A DNA stretch of 9,519 bases from contig CP070642.1 in NCBI GenBank assembly GCA_020354105.1, positions 1,725,734-1,735,252 of the forward strand, read 5' to 3'. The notes under the pieces were generated by a model. It had not been told where the DNA came from and did no database searches. It was given only the letters and a program-made list of their open reading frames with translations. Position 1 is the first letter of the stretch. Each line of letters starts with the position of its first letter. The stretch is from Chloroflexota bacterium. GTDB taxonomy: Bacteria > Chloroflexota > Dehalococcoidia > GIF9 > UBA5629. This document shows positions 1 to 6,523 of this stretch, piece by piece. A program made the position numbers and the translations under genes.

Positions 1-2
1 AG

Positions 3-626
3 GGGGAGGTGGTCGATGGCAACATTGAGTGGGACGGTCAGAGAATCGATAAAAAGAGTGCTGTGGATATAGGCAAGTTGGGCATTGTTCAGGCACTGGA
101 AGGAAGGCGTGTCTTCGGGCATTTGAATACGGAAGAGAACTTGATGGTGGGTGCTCATAACCGCAACGACCGTCATGGCATCAGAGAAGACCTGGACATG
201 GTTTATGATTATTTCCCGCGGCTTAAGAATTTGCGACATAACGTCGCCGGTTATCTTTCAGGTGGCGAGCAGCAGATGCTGGTTATCGGCCGGGCAATGA
301 TGTCGGCTCCCAAGCTTATGATGCTGGATGAGCCATCATTGGGTCTGGCGCCGATGCTGGTTGAAGAGATTTACGATATCATACAGCGATTCAACACTGA
401 GAAGAATACATCCATTCTGCTCGTGGAGCAGAATGTTAGAATTGCCCTCAATATCGCCCATTACGGCTATGTCATGGAAAACGGACGCATTGTTCTCGAT
501 GGCACTGCTGATTTCCTCAAAAATAATGAGGATGTGAAAGAGTTTTACATGGGTTTATCGGCGGTCGGTGCCAAGAAGAGTTACCGCGAGATTAAGCACT
601 ACAAGCGGCGCAAGAGATGGCTGTAA
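3..626 (+). CDS. livF: LivF-like ABC transporter ATP-binding protein, 5' end cut by window
   Basis: ATPase subunit of a branched-chain amino-acid-type (HAAT/Liv) ABC importer, acting on the cytoplasmic face with LivG, LivH and LivM. The reading frame stays open to the left edge and the Walker A motif is missing, so the N-terminal third lies outside the window. A GTG at 9 is in frame but is unlikely to be the real start. Counting from that GTG, I see EGRRVFGHLNTEENL (31-45), the LivF-type region after the Q-loop. The ABC signature LSGGEQQML is at 83-91, Walker B LMMLDEP at 103-109, the D-loop SLGLAP follows, and VEQN is at 139-142, with Gln in place of the switch His as is usual for LivF. The C-terminus runs past the usual LivF end into a basic tail, KHYKRRKRWL. 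The substrate cannot be read from the ATPase. The gene converges on the photolyase gene with 11 bases between the stops. Family call is firm; substrate unknown. Confidence 0.93.
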   Translation, partial: GEVVDGNIEWDGQRIDKKSAVDIGKLGIVQALEGRRVFGHLNTEENLMVGAHNRNDRHGIREDLDMVYDYFPRLKNLRHNVAGYLSGGEQQMLVIGRAMMSAPKLMMLDEPSLGLAPMLVEEIYDIIQRFNTEKNTSILLVEQNVRIALNIAHYGYVMENGRIVLDGTADFLKNNEDVKEFYMGLSAVGAKKSYREIKHYKRRKRWL

Positions 627-637
627 CAGGTCATATT

Positions 638-1999
638 TCAAGAGCTCATGCGCCTGGCATATGCTTCAACGTCAAACTTGCGTCTTAATCCTTCGGCGCT
701 CATATAGCGTATGTTACCGAAGACTCTCCTTCCTGCCCAGGGTCGATCATGTTTGCCAAAGCACCAGGCTACACCGGCGAATCCGTTCGGGTCCCGACCA
801 TCCAGCTCATATTTATTGTTGAGATAAATGGCGGTGGTGAAAGCCTCTTCAGGGCTGCGACTCCATTCAATTATCTTCTTTCCCCAGTACATCCTCATGT
901 AACCATGCATTTTCCCCGTTGATACCATCTCCTTCTGGGCAGCGTTCCAGTAAGGGTCGTTGGTTTTGGCTGCCTCAAGTTCCTCCCGGTTATACAGGTA
1001 CGTTCTGGTGTCCTTTGCACGTTCTGCAAGTGTTTTTCTGGCCCAGGTGGGGAGTCCGTTTATTTTGTTATAGTCCTGATTGTAATGAACAAAATTCAGG
1101 CTCAGCTCTCTCCGTATCACTAGTTCGTCAAGATATTTGTCAGCAGCGGGATTGCCAGTGCCCAGAACTGTGAGAGCAATATAGAGTGGTGAGATCTGCC
1201 CGAAGTGAATATACGGGCTCATGTGGGAGAGACAATCCACGTTCGGGTCGTTTCTTAATTCAGGGTACTTATCCAGCTTGCTGTTTATAAATTCCTCAAG
1301 TTGTTTCTTTGCCTGTGAAATCCCTCCGCGATATGCTGTTACAGGTTTCACGCTCCTGTCAATATTGAGATGGTTGACGACTGCTTCGGTGGATTTTATA
1401 TCAAGTGATTCGAAGTCGAGTTTCAGGGAGTTCAAGTGTGGTTCCTGTCCTGTTATAGTGACTAGGTAATCAGCCAGTTTGCGCTTTAATTTCGGTCTGA
1501 AGGTAGCAGCGGAATACTCCTCTTTCGGCGATGCTTCTTCGACAGGTACAATGGCATCACTCTCAACCTGTATGACAGGACGATTGCACCGCCGAGCGAC
1601 GTAATCGCGCCATTTCTTCTGGATATCCAGATAGCCTCTATCAACGACCAGCACGGCAGATTCCTCCGACAGTTTCAATACACCAACTTCAGGTGACTCA
1701 TGCCGCACAACAAAAGATATGCCTTTGCTTTCCAGAGAATCCCCCACCTCCTTGAGTCCTTCTAGCATAAATCGATAATGCCGCTCATTTGCCTCGGGGA
1801 AATTATCGGTTATGCCGAAGTAGACGATAACGGGCTTGCTCAGCGTATTGGCTGTGGCGATGGCATATTCCAGTGCGTGGTTGTATTCAGTCCTCTGTGA
1901 CGCCTGCATCCAGTAGAGGACGTAGCCTCCTCCGTTTGCCCCTTTCTTGTTTAGGGCGCGTATTCTTTCCTTCTGAATCATGGTGGTGCTGCTGGTCAA
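638..1999 (-). CDS. phr: Class II CPD photolyase (deoxyribodipyrimidine photo-lyase)
   Basis: Flavoprotein that uses blue/near-UV light to split cyclobutane pyrimidine dimers in DNA. The 453-residue length fits class II enzymes. The N-terminal alpha/beta domain starts with GGYVLYWMQASQR (24-36), typical of class II. The FAD-binding helical domain carries LSHMSPYIHFGQIS (257-270), WNAAQKEMVSTGKMHGYMRM (351-370), and the C-terminal block with NNKYELDGRDPNG and WAGRRVFGNIRYM. Trp351 and Trp372 are 21 residues apart, matching the electron-transfer Trp pair known from the Methanosarcina mazei class II enzyme, so photoreduction looks intact. The start taken is TTG at 1999, because AGGCGG lies 6 bases upstream of it. 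An ATG at 1981 (residue 7, MIQKERIR) matches the usual family N-terminus but has no ribosome-binding site. The gene is transcribed alone and convergent with livF. Function is firm, exact start uncertain. Confidence 0.95.
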   Translation of the reverse strand: MTSSTTMIQKERIRALNKKGANGGGYVLYWMQASQRTEYNHALEYAIATANTLSKPVIVYFGITDNFPEANERHYRFMLEGLKEVGDSLESKGISFVVRHESPEVGVLKLSEESAVLVVDRGYLDIQKKWRDYVARRCNRPVIQVESDAIVPVEEASPKEEYSAATFRPKLKRKLADYLVTITGQEPHLNSLKLDFESLDIKSTEAVVNHLNIDRSVKPVTAYRGGISQAKKQLEEFINSKLDKYPELRNDPNVDCLSHMSPYIHFGQISPLYIALTVLGTGNPAADKYLDELVIRRELSLNFVHYNQDYNKINGLPTWARKTLAERAKDTRTYLYNREELEAAKTNDPYWNAAQKEMVSTGKMHGYMRMYWGKKIIEWSRSPEEAFTTAIYLNNKYELDGRDPNGFAGVAWCFGKHDRPWAGRRVFGNIRYMSAEGLRRKFDVEAYARRMSS

Positions 2000-2005
2000 T
2001 GGTAT

Positions 2006-2011
2006 CCGCCT
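2006..2011 (-). promoter_or_regulatory. Ribosome-binding site favouring the TTG start of the photolyase gene
   Basis: On the minus strand AGGCGG, one mismatch from AGGAGG, lies 6 bases before the TTG at 1999. The in-frame ATG at 1981 is preceded only by a CA/GC-rich stretch without Shine-Dalgarno character. This is why the longer start was chosen. Confidence 0.45.
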
Positions 2012-2013
2012 TT

Positions 2014-2031
2014 TCAGGAACTATATCCTGA
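2014..2031. promoter_or_regulatory. Operator-like palindrome over the photolyase -10 box
   Basis: TCAGGA, six bases ACTATA, then TCCTGA: two perfect 6-base inverted arms whose spacer is exactly the candidate -10 hexamer. A dimeric repressor bound here would block RNA polymerase directly. No regulator gene in the window can be tied to it, and 6-bp arms could arise by chance in AT-rich DNA. Confidence 0.35.
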
Positions 2032-2048
2032 CATGCTGGCTTTTACAA
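2020..2048 (-). promoter_or_regulatory. Candidate sigma-70 promoter of the photolyase gene
   Basis: Minus strand: TTGTAA (-35, 2043-2048), 17-base spacer, TATAGT (-10, 2020-2025). This predicts a start of transcription near 2013, about 14 bases before the TTG codon, so the leader would be very short and begin at the ribosome-binding site. The -10 box is the centre of a perfect palindrome (2014-2031). Assigned from sequence match only. Confidence 0.45.
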
Positions 2049-2165
2049 CTTTGGAATGTCGATAGTAGAAAGGCTATATATGTATCGAACTAGCTACATC
2101 TTTTTGAAAGTAGCGGATTTATAGTTGATTTGGAATATAATTTTTTCATTCTACGCCTGAGCTTA

Positions 2166-4349
2166 TTACTTCTGGCTCAACATTTCGTCTATTTTTACCG
2201 TGAGCGCATCAGTGTCGAATGGTTTCTCGATGTAAGGTAACTTTGTCCTGGAAAGAAAAGTCCTGGTTGGCTTGCTGAGAATATCTCCAGTCATAATTAG
2301 TACCCTGCTATCTACTGATTTATCAAGTCGTTTGAATTTCTTGTAGAGCTCGATGCCACAGATATTCGGCCTCAGTATGTCCATCAGGATGAGGTCATGC
2401 CTCTTACTTTTGAAGACCCTTAGGGCGTCATTGGCATTATCCGCGCCGTCTACCTCGTGCCCTCTGGTAGTCAGGGATTGCACTAGGAACTTTAATAATA
2501 ATTGATCATCATCAATTACGAGTATCCTGCCTGGGCGAGTGCGGACCTGCTGAATCTCCTGATAAGCTGTGCTCGGTGTTTCTGCTTGATCGTGCTCGAT
2601 TATTGGCAGCTCCACTATCAGGGTAGCCCCTTTGCCTAGCTCGCTGTGAGCGTATATATGGCCACGGTGTTCTGTGATGATGCCATGGCATACACTTAAT
2701 CCTAGTCCTGTTCCCTCTCCTATCTTTCTGGTGGTGAAAAACGGGTCAAAAATCCTGTTAAGGTCCTTTTTGGGTATACCAGGGCCATCATCCTTGAATG
2801 AAATTCTGACAACATCATCAATGCACTCTGTCTTGATTAGAAGTGTACCCTGGCCATGTGCCAGTTTCATTTCTGTCTCAGCATTCAAAACTATGTTCAG
2901 GAATACCTGAAGCAGTTGCCCCGCATCGGCAATAATGTATGGTAAGTCGGGGGCGAGCTCGGTAAGTATATTTATGTTAGCCAGCTTTAGCTGATATCCA
3001 CGCAATCTAAGCGTCCGACTAACGACGTCATTGATATCAACCGTCGTTCTCATTGGCTGCGCATTACGGGCAAATACTAGGAGCTGTCTGACGATATCAG
3101 CCACCCGACGACCTGCCTCATGAATATATCCGACCTGTTGCTTTGCATCAGCGGGTAAATCCTTATTTGTCAGCAAATCCGAATAGCCTATGACTGTTGT
3201 AAGCGGATTATTAATCTCGTGGCAAATGCCAGCTGCCATTTGACCCACAGTGGACAGTCGGCTAGCCAGCTGAGCTTTTGCCTCAGTCTCATGTTTCTCC
3301 TCTTCAGCCTTGATACGGTCGGTAATGTCCTGTATTAGCATCACCTGCCCTATCAAATTACCTATTGAATCATTTACGGGTGACAAACCAATCTCGTACC
3401 AAACATATTCTCCATTGTGTTCTATTTTGATTTCCTTCACTGAAGGTGATGGTTGGTGAACAATATTCAGAATCTCCTGTGGCCAGGAAGGCAAAAGTTC
3501 CTGGACTGGTCTTTGATAAGCGTTGGCGAGAGTGCACCCTATGAATTTTTCCCCGGCTGGATTCATATAAACTACGCGTGCCTGGTTATCCACCGCTATT
3601 AATGCCTCAGTTAAGCTGTCAATGGCAGCCTGCTGAGCTAGGGGGCGTATATATCTTGTACGTAAAAATCTGAAACCAATTAAAATCACTATAAATGCAA
3701 TCATAAAACCCCAGCCCAGGGATGAAATCGGATACGGTGTATTTTTTTCAACGTTAGTGATAGTAAAAGCAGCAAATATAATAATTATAATCGCAGCCAC
3801 CAGGATGCTGTATGCGTCCCCACGAATAGGCTCTGTCATTAGCCCCAGGTGCCGAGCCAATATAAAAATACCATATAGAAAAACTACCCCGATACAAGCC
3901 GCTAAGAACCAGAATGCAGGTTTTGCTCCGTATATGAGCAAGAAAGGATTATCGCTGGGTAAGAAATCACCAGACCAGAATAGATGGTGTAGGTCGTTAG
4001 TCGCTACCAGGAGTGTGACGACAAGAGGAAAGATGCCAAGCAGGCAAATGGTACGGGGTGTAAATCGGTAATTTTCATGGACATACTGTAGTATGAACGC
4101 TAGCCAGATGGTAGCTGTGAGAGCAAGGATTACTATTTGTGATTTAAAGTAGAGATATTTGTGCTCTGGCGAGGCAGTGCCAATTTCCATGGCGTGCAGG
4201 AACATATATAGTGTTCCAAGTGTAAAAAGTAGCAAGCCTAGATTCCGTACACGAGGGGGAATGGTGTTGCGGCTGTAAAATGCCAGAGCTAGCATTCCGA
4301 TGGTGGCAGCTAACTCCAAAACAACCCAAACAGACCACTGCCATTCCAC
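2166..4349 (-). CDS. Hybrid sensor histidine kinase: 7TM sensor, PAS, HisKA, HATPase, receiver
   Basis: Membrane sensor kinase of 727 residues. Residues 1-230 hold about seven hydrophobic helices of the histidine-kinase N-terminal 7TM type, including the typical loop TNDLHHLFW (117-125). A PAS domain follows (about 240-345, with VDNQARVVYMNPAG). The HisKA helix carries the phospho-acceptor His377 in GICHEINNPLTTVIGYSDLL. The HATPase domain has N-box Asn489, G1 DDGPGIP (520-526), F-box FDPFFTT (534-540) and G2 GEGTGLGLS (544-552). A C-terminal receiver (about 608-725) keeps acidic residues 613-615, phospho-acceptor Asp657, Thr687 and Lys709. All catalytic residues are present, so it should be active. 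The receiver has no output domain and no response regulator is adjacent; the phosphate presumably moves to an unlinked HPt or regulator, or the receiver tunes the kinase. The start is GTG at 4349, supported by AAAGGA 8 bases upstream. The signal sensed is unknown. Confidence 0.94.
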   Translation of the reverse strand: MEWQWSVWVVLELAATIGMLALAFYSRNTIPPRVRNLGLLLFTLGTLYMFLHAMEIGTASPEHKYLYFKSQIVILALTATIWLAFILQYVHENYRFTPRTICLLGIFPLVVTLLVATNDLHHLFWSGDFLPSDNPFLLIYGAKPAFWFLAACIGVVFLYGIFILARHLGLMTEPIRGDAYSILVAAIIIIIFAAFTITNVEKNTPYPISSLGWGFMIAFIVILIGFRFLRTRYIRPLAQQAAIDSLTEALIAVDNQARVVYMNPAGEKFIGCTLANAYQRPVQELLPSWPQEILNIVHQPSPSVKEIKIEHNGEYVWYEIGLSPVNDSIGNLIGQVMLIQDITDRIKAEEEKHETEAKAQLASRLSTVGQMAAGICHEINNPLTTVIGYSDLLTNKDLPADAKQQVGYIHEAGRRVADIVRQLLVFARNAQPMRTTVDINDVVSRTLRLRGYQLKLANINILTELAPDLPYIIADAGQLLQVFLNIVLNAETEMKLAHGQGTLLIKTECIDDVVRISFKDDGPGIPKKDLNRIFDPFFTTRKIGEGTGLGLSVCHGIITEHRGHIYAHSELGKGATLIVELPIIEHDQAETPSTAYQEIQQVRTRPGRILVIDDDQLLLKFLVQSLTTRGHEVDGADNANDALRVFKSKRHDLILMDILRPNICGIELYKKFKRLDKSVDSRVLIMTGDILSKPTRTFLSRTKLPYIEKPFDTDALTVKIDEMLSQK

Positions 4350-4357
4350 AGTATTGT

Positions 4358-4363
4358 TCCTTT
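4358..4363 (-). promoter_or_regulatory. Ribosome-binding site for the GTG start of the hybrid kinase
   Basis: AAAGGA on the minus strand, 8 bases before the GTG at 4349. It decides in favour of this non-ATG start, which also leaves the first transmembrane helix complete. Confidence 0.6.
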
Positions 4364-4368
4364 GGCTG

Positions 4369-4396
4369 GCTATATAATAGCACTAGTATGGCTAGT
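4369..4396. repeat. Two adjacent short palindromes at the kinase promoter
   Basis: GCTAT-ATA-ATAGC (4369-4381) is directly followed by ACTAG-TATGG-CTAGT (4382-4396). Both have perfect 5-base arms. The first covers the candidate -10 box and the second lies in the spacer between -10 and -35. They could be operator half-sites. No binding protein can be named from the sequence. Confidence 0.35.
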
Positions 4397-4402
4397 TGAG
4401 AA
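4374..4402 (-). promoter_or_regulatory. Candidate sigma-70 promoter of the hybrid kinase gene
   Basis: Minus strand: TTCTCA (-35, 4397-4402; 4 of 6), 17-base spacer, TATTAT (-10, 4374-4379; 5 of 6). It lies in the 76-base gap between livG and the kinase gene, so the kinase can be made independently of livG. Two short palindromes overlap it, one over the -10 and one filling most of the spacer. Confidence 0.4.
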
Positions 4403-4425
4403 TTGGAAGTAGCAGATAATCCTTC

Positions 4426-5241
4426 TTATCCTTCTCCCAGATATGCTGATATAACCTGCGGGTTGGTCTTGATTTCATTCGGTGTGCCCTCGGCAATCTT
4501 GCGTCCGAAGTCGAGGACCGCAATCCTGTCAGCTATATCCATCACCAACCCCATATCATGTTCCACCAGGATAATACAGCTAACCCCATCTCTTAAAACC
4601 GGCGTTCCGGGATACGTTTCTCCCTGTCCCTCGAATATATCTATGATGAACCGGGCTATGTCCTCTTTTTCTTCGAGGTTCATGCCTGCCATCGGTTCAT
4701 CCAGCAGCAATATTTTTGGCTCCAGCGCCAGTGCTCTGCCCAGCTCAACTCGCTTCCGCATTCCGTAGGGGAGAGCCCCGACCACCTTCTTTCTGATCGG
4801 CTCTATTTCCAGGAAATCGATAATGTCTTCCACCGCCTTACGGTGCTCTATTTCCTCCCTGTGAGCCGGACCGAAATATAGAGCGCTGCTCAGCGTGTTC
4901 TGCTTCATCAGGACATGCCTGGCAGCCATTAGATTGTCCAGGGTGCTCAATCCAGAATATAGTTCGATGTTCTGGAATGTCCTGGCTATGCCCATGTTGG
5001 CTATCTTATCAGGGCGAAGCCTGGTGATTTTCTGTCCTTCGTAGTATATTTCGCCTTCTTGCGGCTTGTAGAAGCCGTTTATGCAGTTAAGTATACATGT
5101 CTTGCCGGCACCGTTAGGCCCGATGATAGCCAGAATCTCCTTGTCTCGTATGTCCAGGCTTACATCTCTAAGCGCCCTGACTCCGCCGAAGGAGAGGCTG
5201 AGGTTTTCAAGGCGCATCTTCACGTTATTTTGGCTTGCCAT
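4426..5241 (-). CDS. livG: LivG-like ABC transporter ATP-binding protein
   Basis: The second ATPase type of Liv (HAAT-family) amino-acid-type importers, 271 residues, cytoplasmic. Walker A GPNGAGKT is at 41-48. The Q-loop Gln90 lies in RTFQNIELYSGLSTLDNL. The signature is the LivG variant LPYGMRKRVELGRAL (157-171), Walker B ILLLDEP is at 177-183, and the switch His228 is in VEHDM. Between Walker B and the switch there is an insertion (about 204-219, EGQGETYPGTPVLRDG) that ordinary LivG proteins lack. As I recall, it marks a subgroup often encoded beside acyl-CoA ligase genes. No permease, binding protein or ligase is adjacent here. The ATG at 5241 has no clear ribosome-binding site; Met9 (5217), where the domain begins, is an alternative. 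The gene may be co-transcribed into the kinase gene 76 bases downstream. Substrate unknown. Confidence 0.93.
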   Translation of the reverse strand: MASQNNVKMRLENLSLSFGGVRALRDVSLDIRDKEILAIIGPNGAGKTCILNCINGFYKPQEGEIYYEGQKITRLRPDKIANMGIARTFQNIELYSGLSTLDNLMAARHVLMKQNTLSSALYFGPAHREEIEHRKAVEDIIDFLEIEPIRKKVVGALPYGMRKRVELGRALALEPKILLLDEPMAGMNLEEKEDIARFIIDIFEGQGETYPGTPVLRDGVSCIILVEHDMGLVMDIADRIAVLDFGRKIAEGTPNEIKTNPQVISAYLGEG

Positions 5242-5252
5242 CTAGTCTGGTC

Positions 5253-5281
5253 ATATTAGCATTACACCGCCTATAATTCAA
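5253..5281 (-). promoter_or_regulatory. Weak candidate promoter of livG
   Basis: Minus strand: TTGAAT (-35, 5276-5281), 17-base spacer, TAATAT (-10, 5253-5258), each matching consensus at 4 of 6 bases. Transcription would begin only about 5 bases before the ATG at 5241, which would suit a start at Met9 better. A weak match. Confidence 0.22.
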
Positions 5282-5300
5282 ACTGTCCCACTACCAGGTA

Positions 5301-5328
5301 TTGACACACATCGGAGGAAGTTTATAAT
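5301..5328 (+). promoter_or_regulatory. Full-consensus sigma-70 promoter of the 71-residue membrane protein gene
   Basis: TTGACA (5301-5306), 16-base spacer, TATAAT (5323-5328). Both hexamers match consensus perfectly. The predicted start of transcription is near 5335, giving a leader of about 23 bases that contains the AGAGGTG ribosome-binding site. It fires away from livG. This is the strongest promoter-like signal in the window. Confidence 0.75.
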
Positions 5329-5357
5329 AGTCATGATTACTTCATTAGAGGTGTATT

Positions 5358-5573
5358 ATGAAAGGTGTCATTTCTACTGTTGAGGGCATTCTTTTTGCGC
5401 TTGGTGGGTGTATCCTCATTTTAAGTATCATAGTATATGTCCTTGGAGAATTTGGATGGCTCGGCTCTATCAGTTCCATCGCCTTGGGACAAGTTGTATG
5501 TGGCATGCTTTTTGTGGCGGTTCTTGTGGTTTTTGTTGGCTTTATCTTGTTTATTACCCGTAGCAAAACGTGA
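5358..5573 (+). CDS. Small two-helix membrane protein, function unknown
   Basis: A 71-residue protein that is almost entirely hydrophobic. Helix 1 spans about residues 9-30 (GILFALGGCILILSIIVYVL). A short Gly/Ser/Trp loop, GEFGWLGSISS, follows, then helix 2 at about 41-67, ending in the basic tail TRSKT. The loop is short, so a hairpin in the cytoplasmic membrane is likely. There is no cleavable signal site and no recognised motif. The coding call rests on a good ribosome-binding site (AGAGGTG, 5347-5353) just before the ATG, a perfect consensus promoter upstream, and a clean stop. It stands alone: livG diverges on the left and the next gene begins 174 bases downstream. I do not recognise a family. 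The reading frames overlapping it on either strand lack such signals. Confidence 0.72.
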   Translation: MKGVISTVEGILFALGGCILILSIIVYVLGEFGWLGSISSIALGQVVCGMLFVAVLVVFVGFILFITRSKT

Positions 5574-5602
5574 ATCATGCCCACCCCCAATACCTAAGTA
5601 TA

Positions 5603-5620
5603 GTGTTACACCTGTAATAC
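5603..5620 (+). other. Short hairpin downstream of the small membrane protein gene
   Basis: GTGTTAC (5603-5609), loop ACCT, GTAATAC (5614-5620): a 7-bp stem with one G-U pair. It lies 30 bases after the stop of the 71-residue gene. No U-run follows, so it is not a standard intrinsic terminator, but it could protect the 3' end or assist termination. The rest of the 174-base gap holds nothing else I can identify except a weak promoter near 5700-5726. Confidence 0.3.
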
Positions 5621-5697
5621 AGAATACCACCCCCTCCGCTTGTCTTGGGTGAATGGTTGCCAGACGAGAATATCACCGGTTTAATCCGCACTTCATT

Positions 5698-5726
5698 TTG
5701 CTTTTCCACCTGATTTTGCCTACAAT
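5698..5726 (+). promoter_or_regulatory. Weak candidate promoter of the barrel-protein/exporter operon
   Basis: TTGCTT (-35, 5698-5703; only TTG matches), 17-base spacer, TACAAT (-10, 5721-5726; 5 of 6). Transcription would start near 5733. That leaves the GTG at 5727 outside the message and supports the ATG at 5748 as the start of the downstream gene. Confidence 0.3.
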
Positions 5727-5747
5727 GTGCCACAGGTTGTGGACAAA

Positions 5748-6512
5748 ATGAGCAAGCTTGCCGAAAAGCTACAACGTGTATATCGTGGCTCAGCGCCGTC
5801 TATGGGCTTCCGCAAGTCCGCTGAAGCAGACATTCCTCCTCTGTTGGTAGTTGCCAGTCTGAGTAAGACGAGCCCTGCTGATGCTGGCGCCCTGGCTGCC
5901 GCCGGCATAGATGCCGGGATTTTAGGTGTTAAGGGGCTTGGTGCCAAGAGTTATGCGCAACTGGCGGAGGCTGTTAATTACATCCCCCTTGGTATATCTC
6001 TGGAAAGCACTGAGAAGGATGTGATTGCCAAGTCCATTGGCATAGGCTGCGATTTCGTGGTTTTCGGTCTCAAGACGCCGCTCGAAGCGGTAGATAAGGA
6101 AGATTTGGGCAGGGTGCTTAGAATAGAGTCATCTCTGGAGCCAGGTCTGGTCAGAGCAATAAATGGGCTGTCGCTGTCGATTGACGCTGTACTTGTAGAT
6201 GGTGAAGAGCCAGCTATTACCATTGAGCGTTTGCTTATTTATCAACGCTTTACCGACCTGGTGGATAAACCGTTGCTGGTGACTTTGAGCTCAATGATAA
6301 CTGAAAAGGAGCTTGGTGGCTTGTTTGAAGCCGGGGTCAATGGACTGGTGCTGCCTGAAGGGCTCACTGCGGAGTCACTTGCAGACCTCAAGAAATCCAT
6401 AAGTCGTTTGTCCAGGGCTACCAGACGGAAACCTAAGACTGCTGCAATACTGCCTCGGCTTGGCGGCGAGTTGGAAACCGGGGTGGAAGAAGAGGAAGAA
6501 GAGGATATTTAA
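5748..6512 (+). CDS. Unrecognised protein, probable TIM-barrel fold with acidic tail
   Basis: I do not recognise the family. The 254-residue protein has eight hydrophobic beta-like segments at regular spacing, each followed by a helix-like stretch: PPLLVVASL, DAGILGV, YIPLGISLE, CDFVVFGLK, RVLRIESSL, IDAVLVDGE, KPLLVTLSS and VNGLVLPEG. That is the pattern of a complete (beta/alpha)8 barrel. Gly- and Asp-rich strand ends (GILGVKGLG, VDGEE, LPEG) would sit where barrel enzymes bind ligands, but no known catalytic motif is evident. After the barrel come a basic stretch (RATRRKPK) and a final run of seven acidic residues. There is no signal peptide, so it is probably cytoplasmic. The ATG at 5748 was chosen because a -10-like box overlaps the upstream in-frame GTG (5727), which lacks a ribosome-binding site. 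The LysE-type gene follows after 11 bases, so they are probably one operon. Confidence 0.85.
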   Translation: MSKLAEKLQRVYRGSAPSMGFRKSAEADIPPLLVVASLSKTSPADAGALAAAGIDAGILGVKGLGAKSYAQLAEAVNYIPLGISLESTEKDVIAKSIGIGCDFVVFGLKTPLEAVDKEDLGRVLRIESSLEPGLVRAINGLSLSIDAVLVDGEEPAITIERLLIYQRFTDLVDKPLLVTLSSMITEKELGGLFEAGVNGLVLPEGLTAESLADLKKSISRLSRATRRKPKTAAILPRLGGELETGVEEEEEEDI

Positions 6513-6523
6513 TCGTCCCGCTT

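Noticed and set aside
627..637. Terminator between livF and the photolyase gene
   Set aside because: Only 11 bases separate the two stop codons and no stem plus U-run is seen there or just inside either gene end.
2096..2117. GCTAC-N12-GTAGC inverted repeat downstream of the kinase gene as a terminator
   Set aside because: Five-base stem, 12-base loop and no following U-run; too weak to call.
4419..4436. Tandem ATCCTTCT repeat at the end of livG
   Set aside because: Two copies of a 9-base unit, partly coding for the Gly-Glu-Gly C-terminus and including the stop; too short to mean more than a small local duplication.
5333..5383. ATG at 5333 with GGAGGA upstream, giving a 16-codon reading frame overlapping the start of the 71-residue gene
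   Set aside because: The GGAGGA lies in the promoter spacer and would not be transcribed, since the predicted start of transcription is about 5335. The short frame has no protein-like features.
5345..5652. Alternative overlapping frames around the small membrane protein
   Set aside because: Their products are Pro/Lys/His-rich and look like out-of-frame translations; only the 5358-5573 frame has a promoter, a ribosome-binding site and two clean membrane helices.
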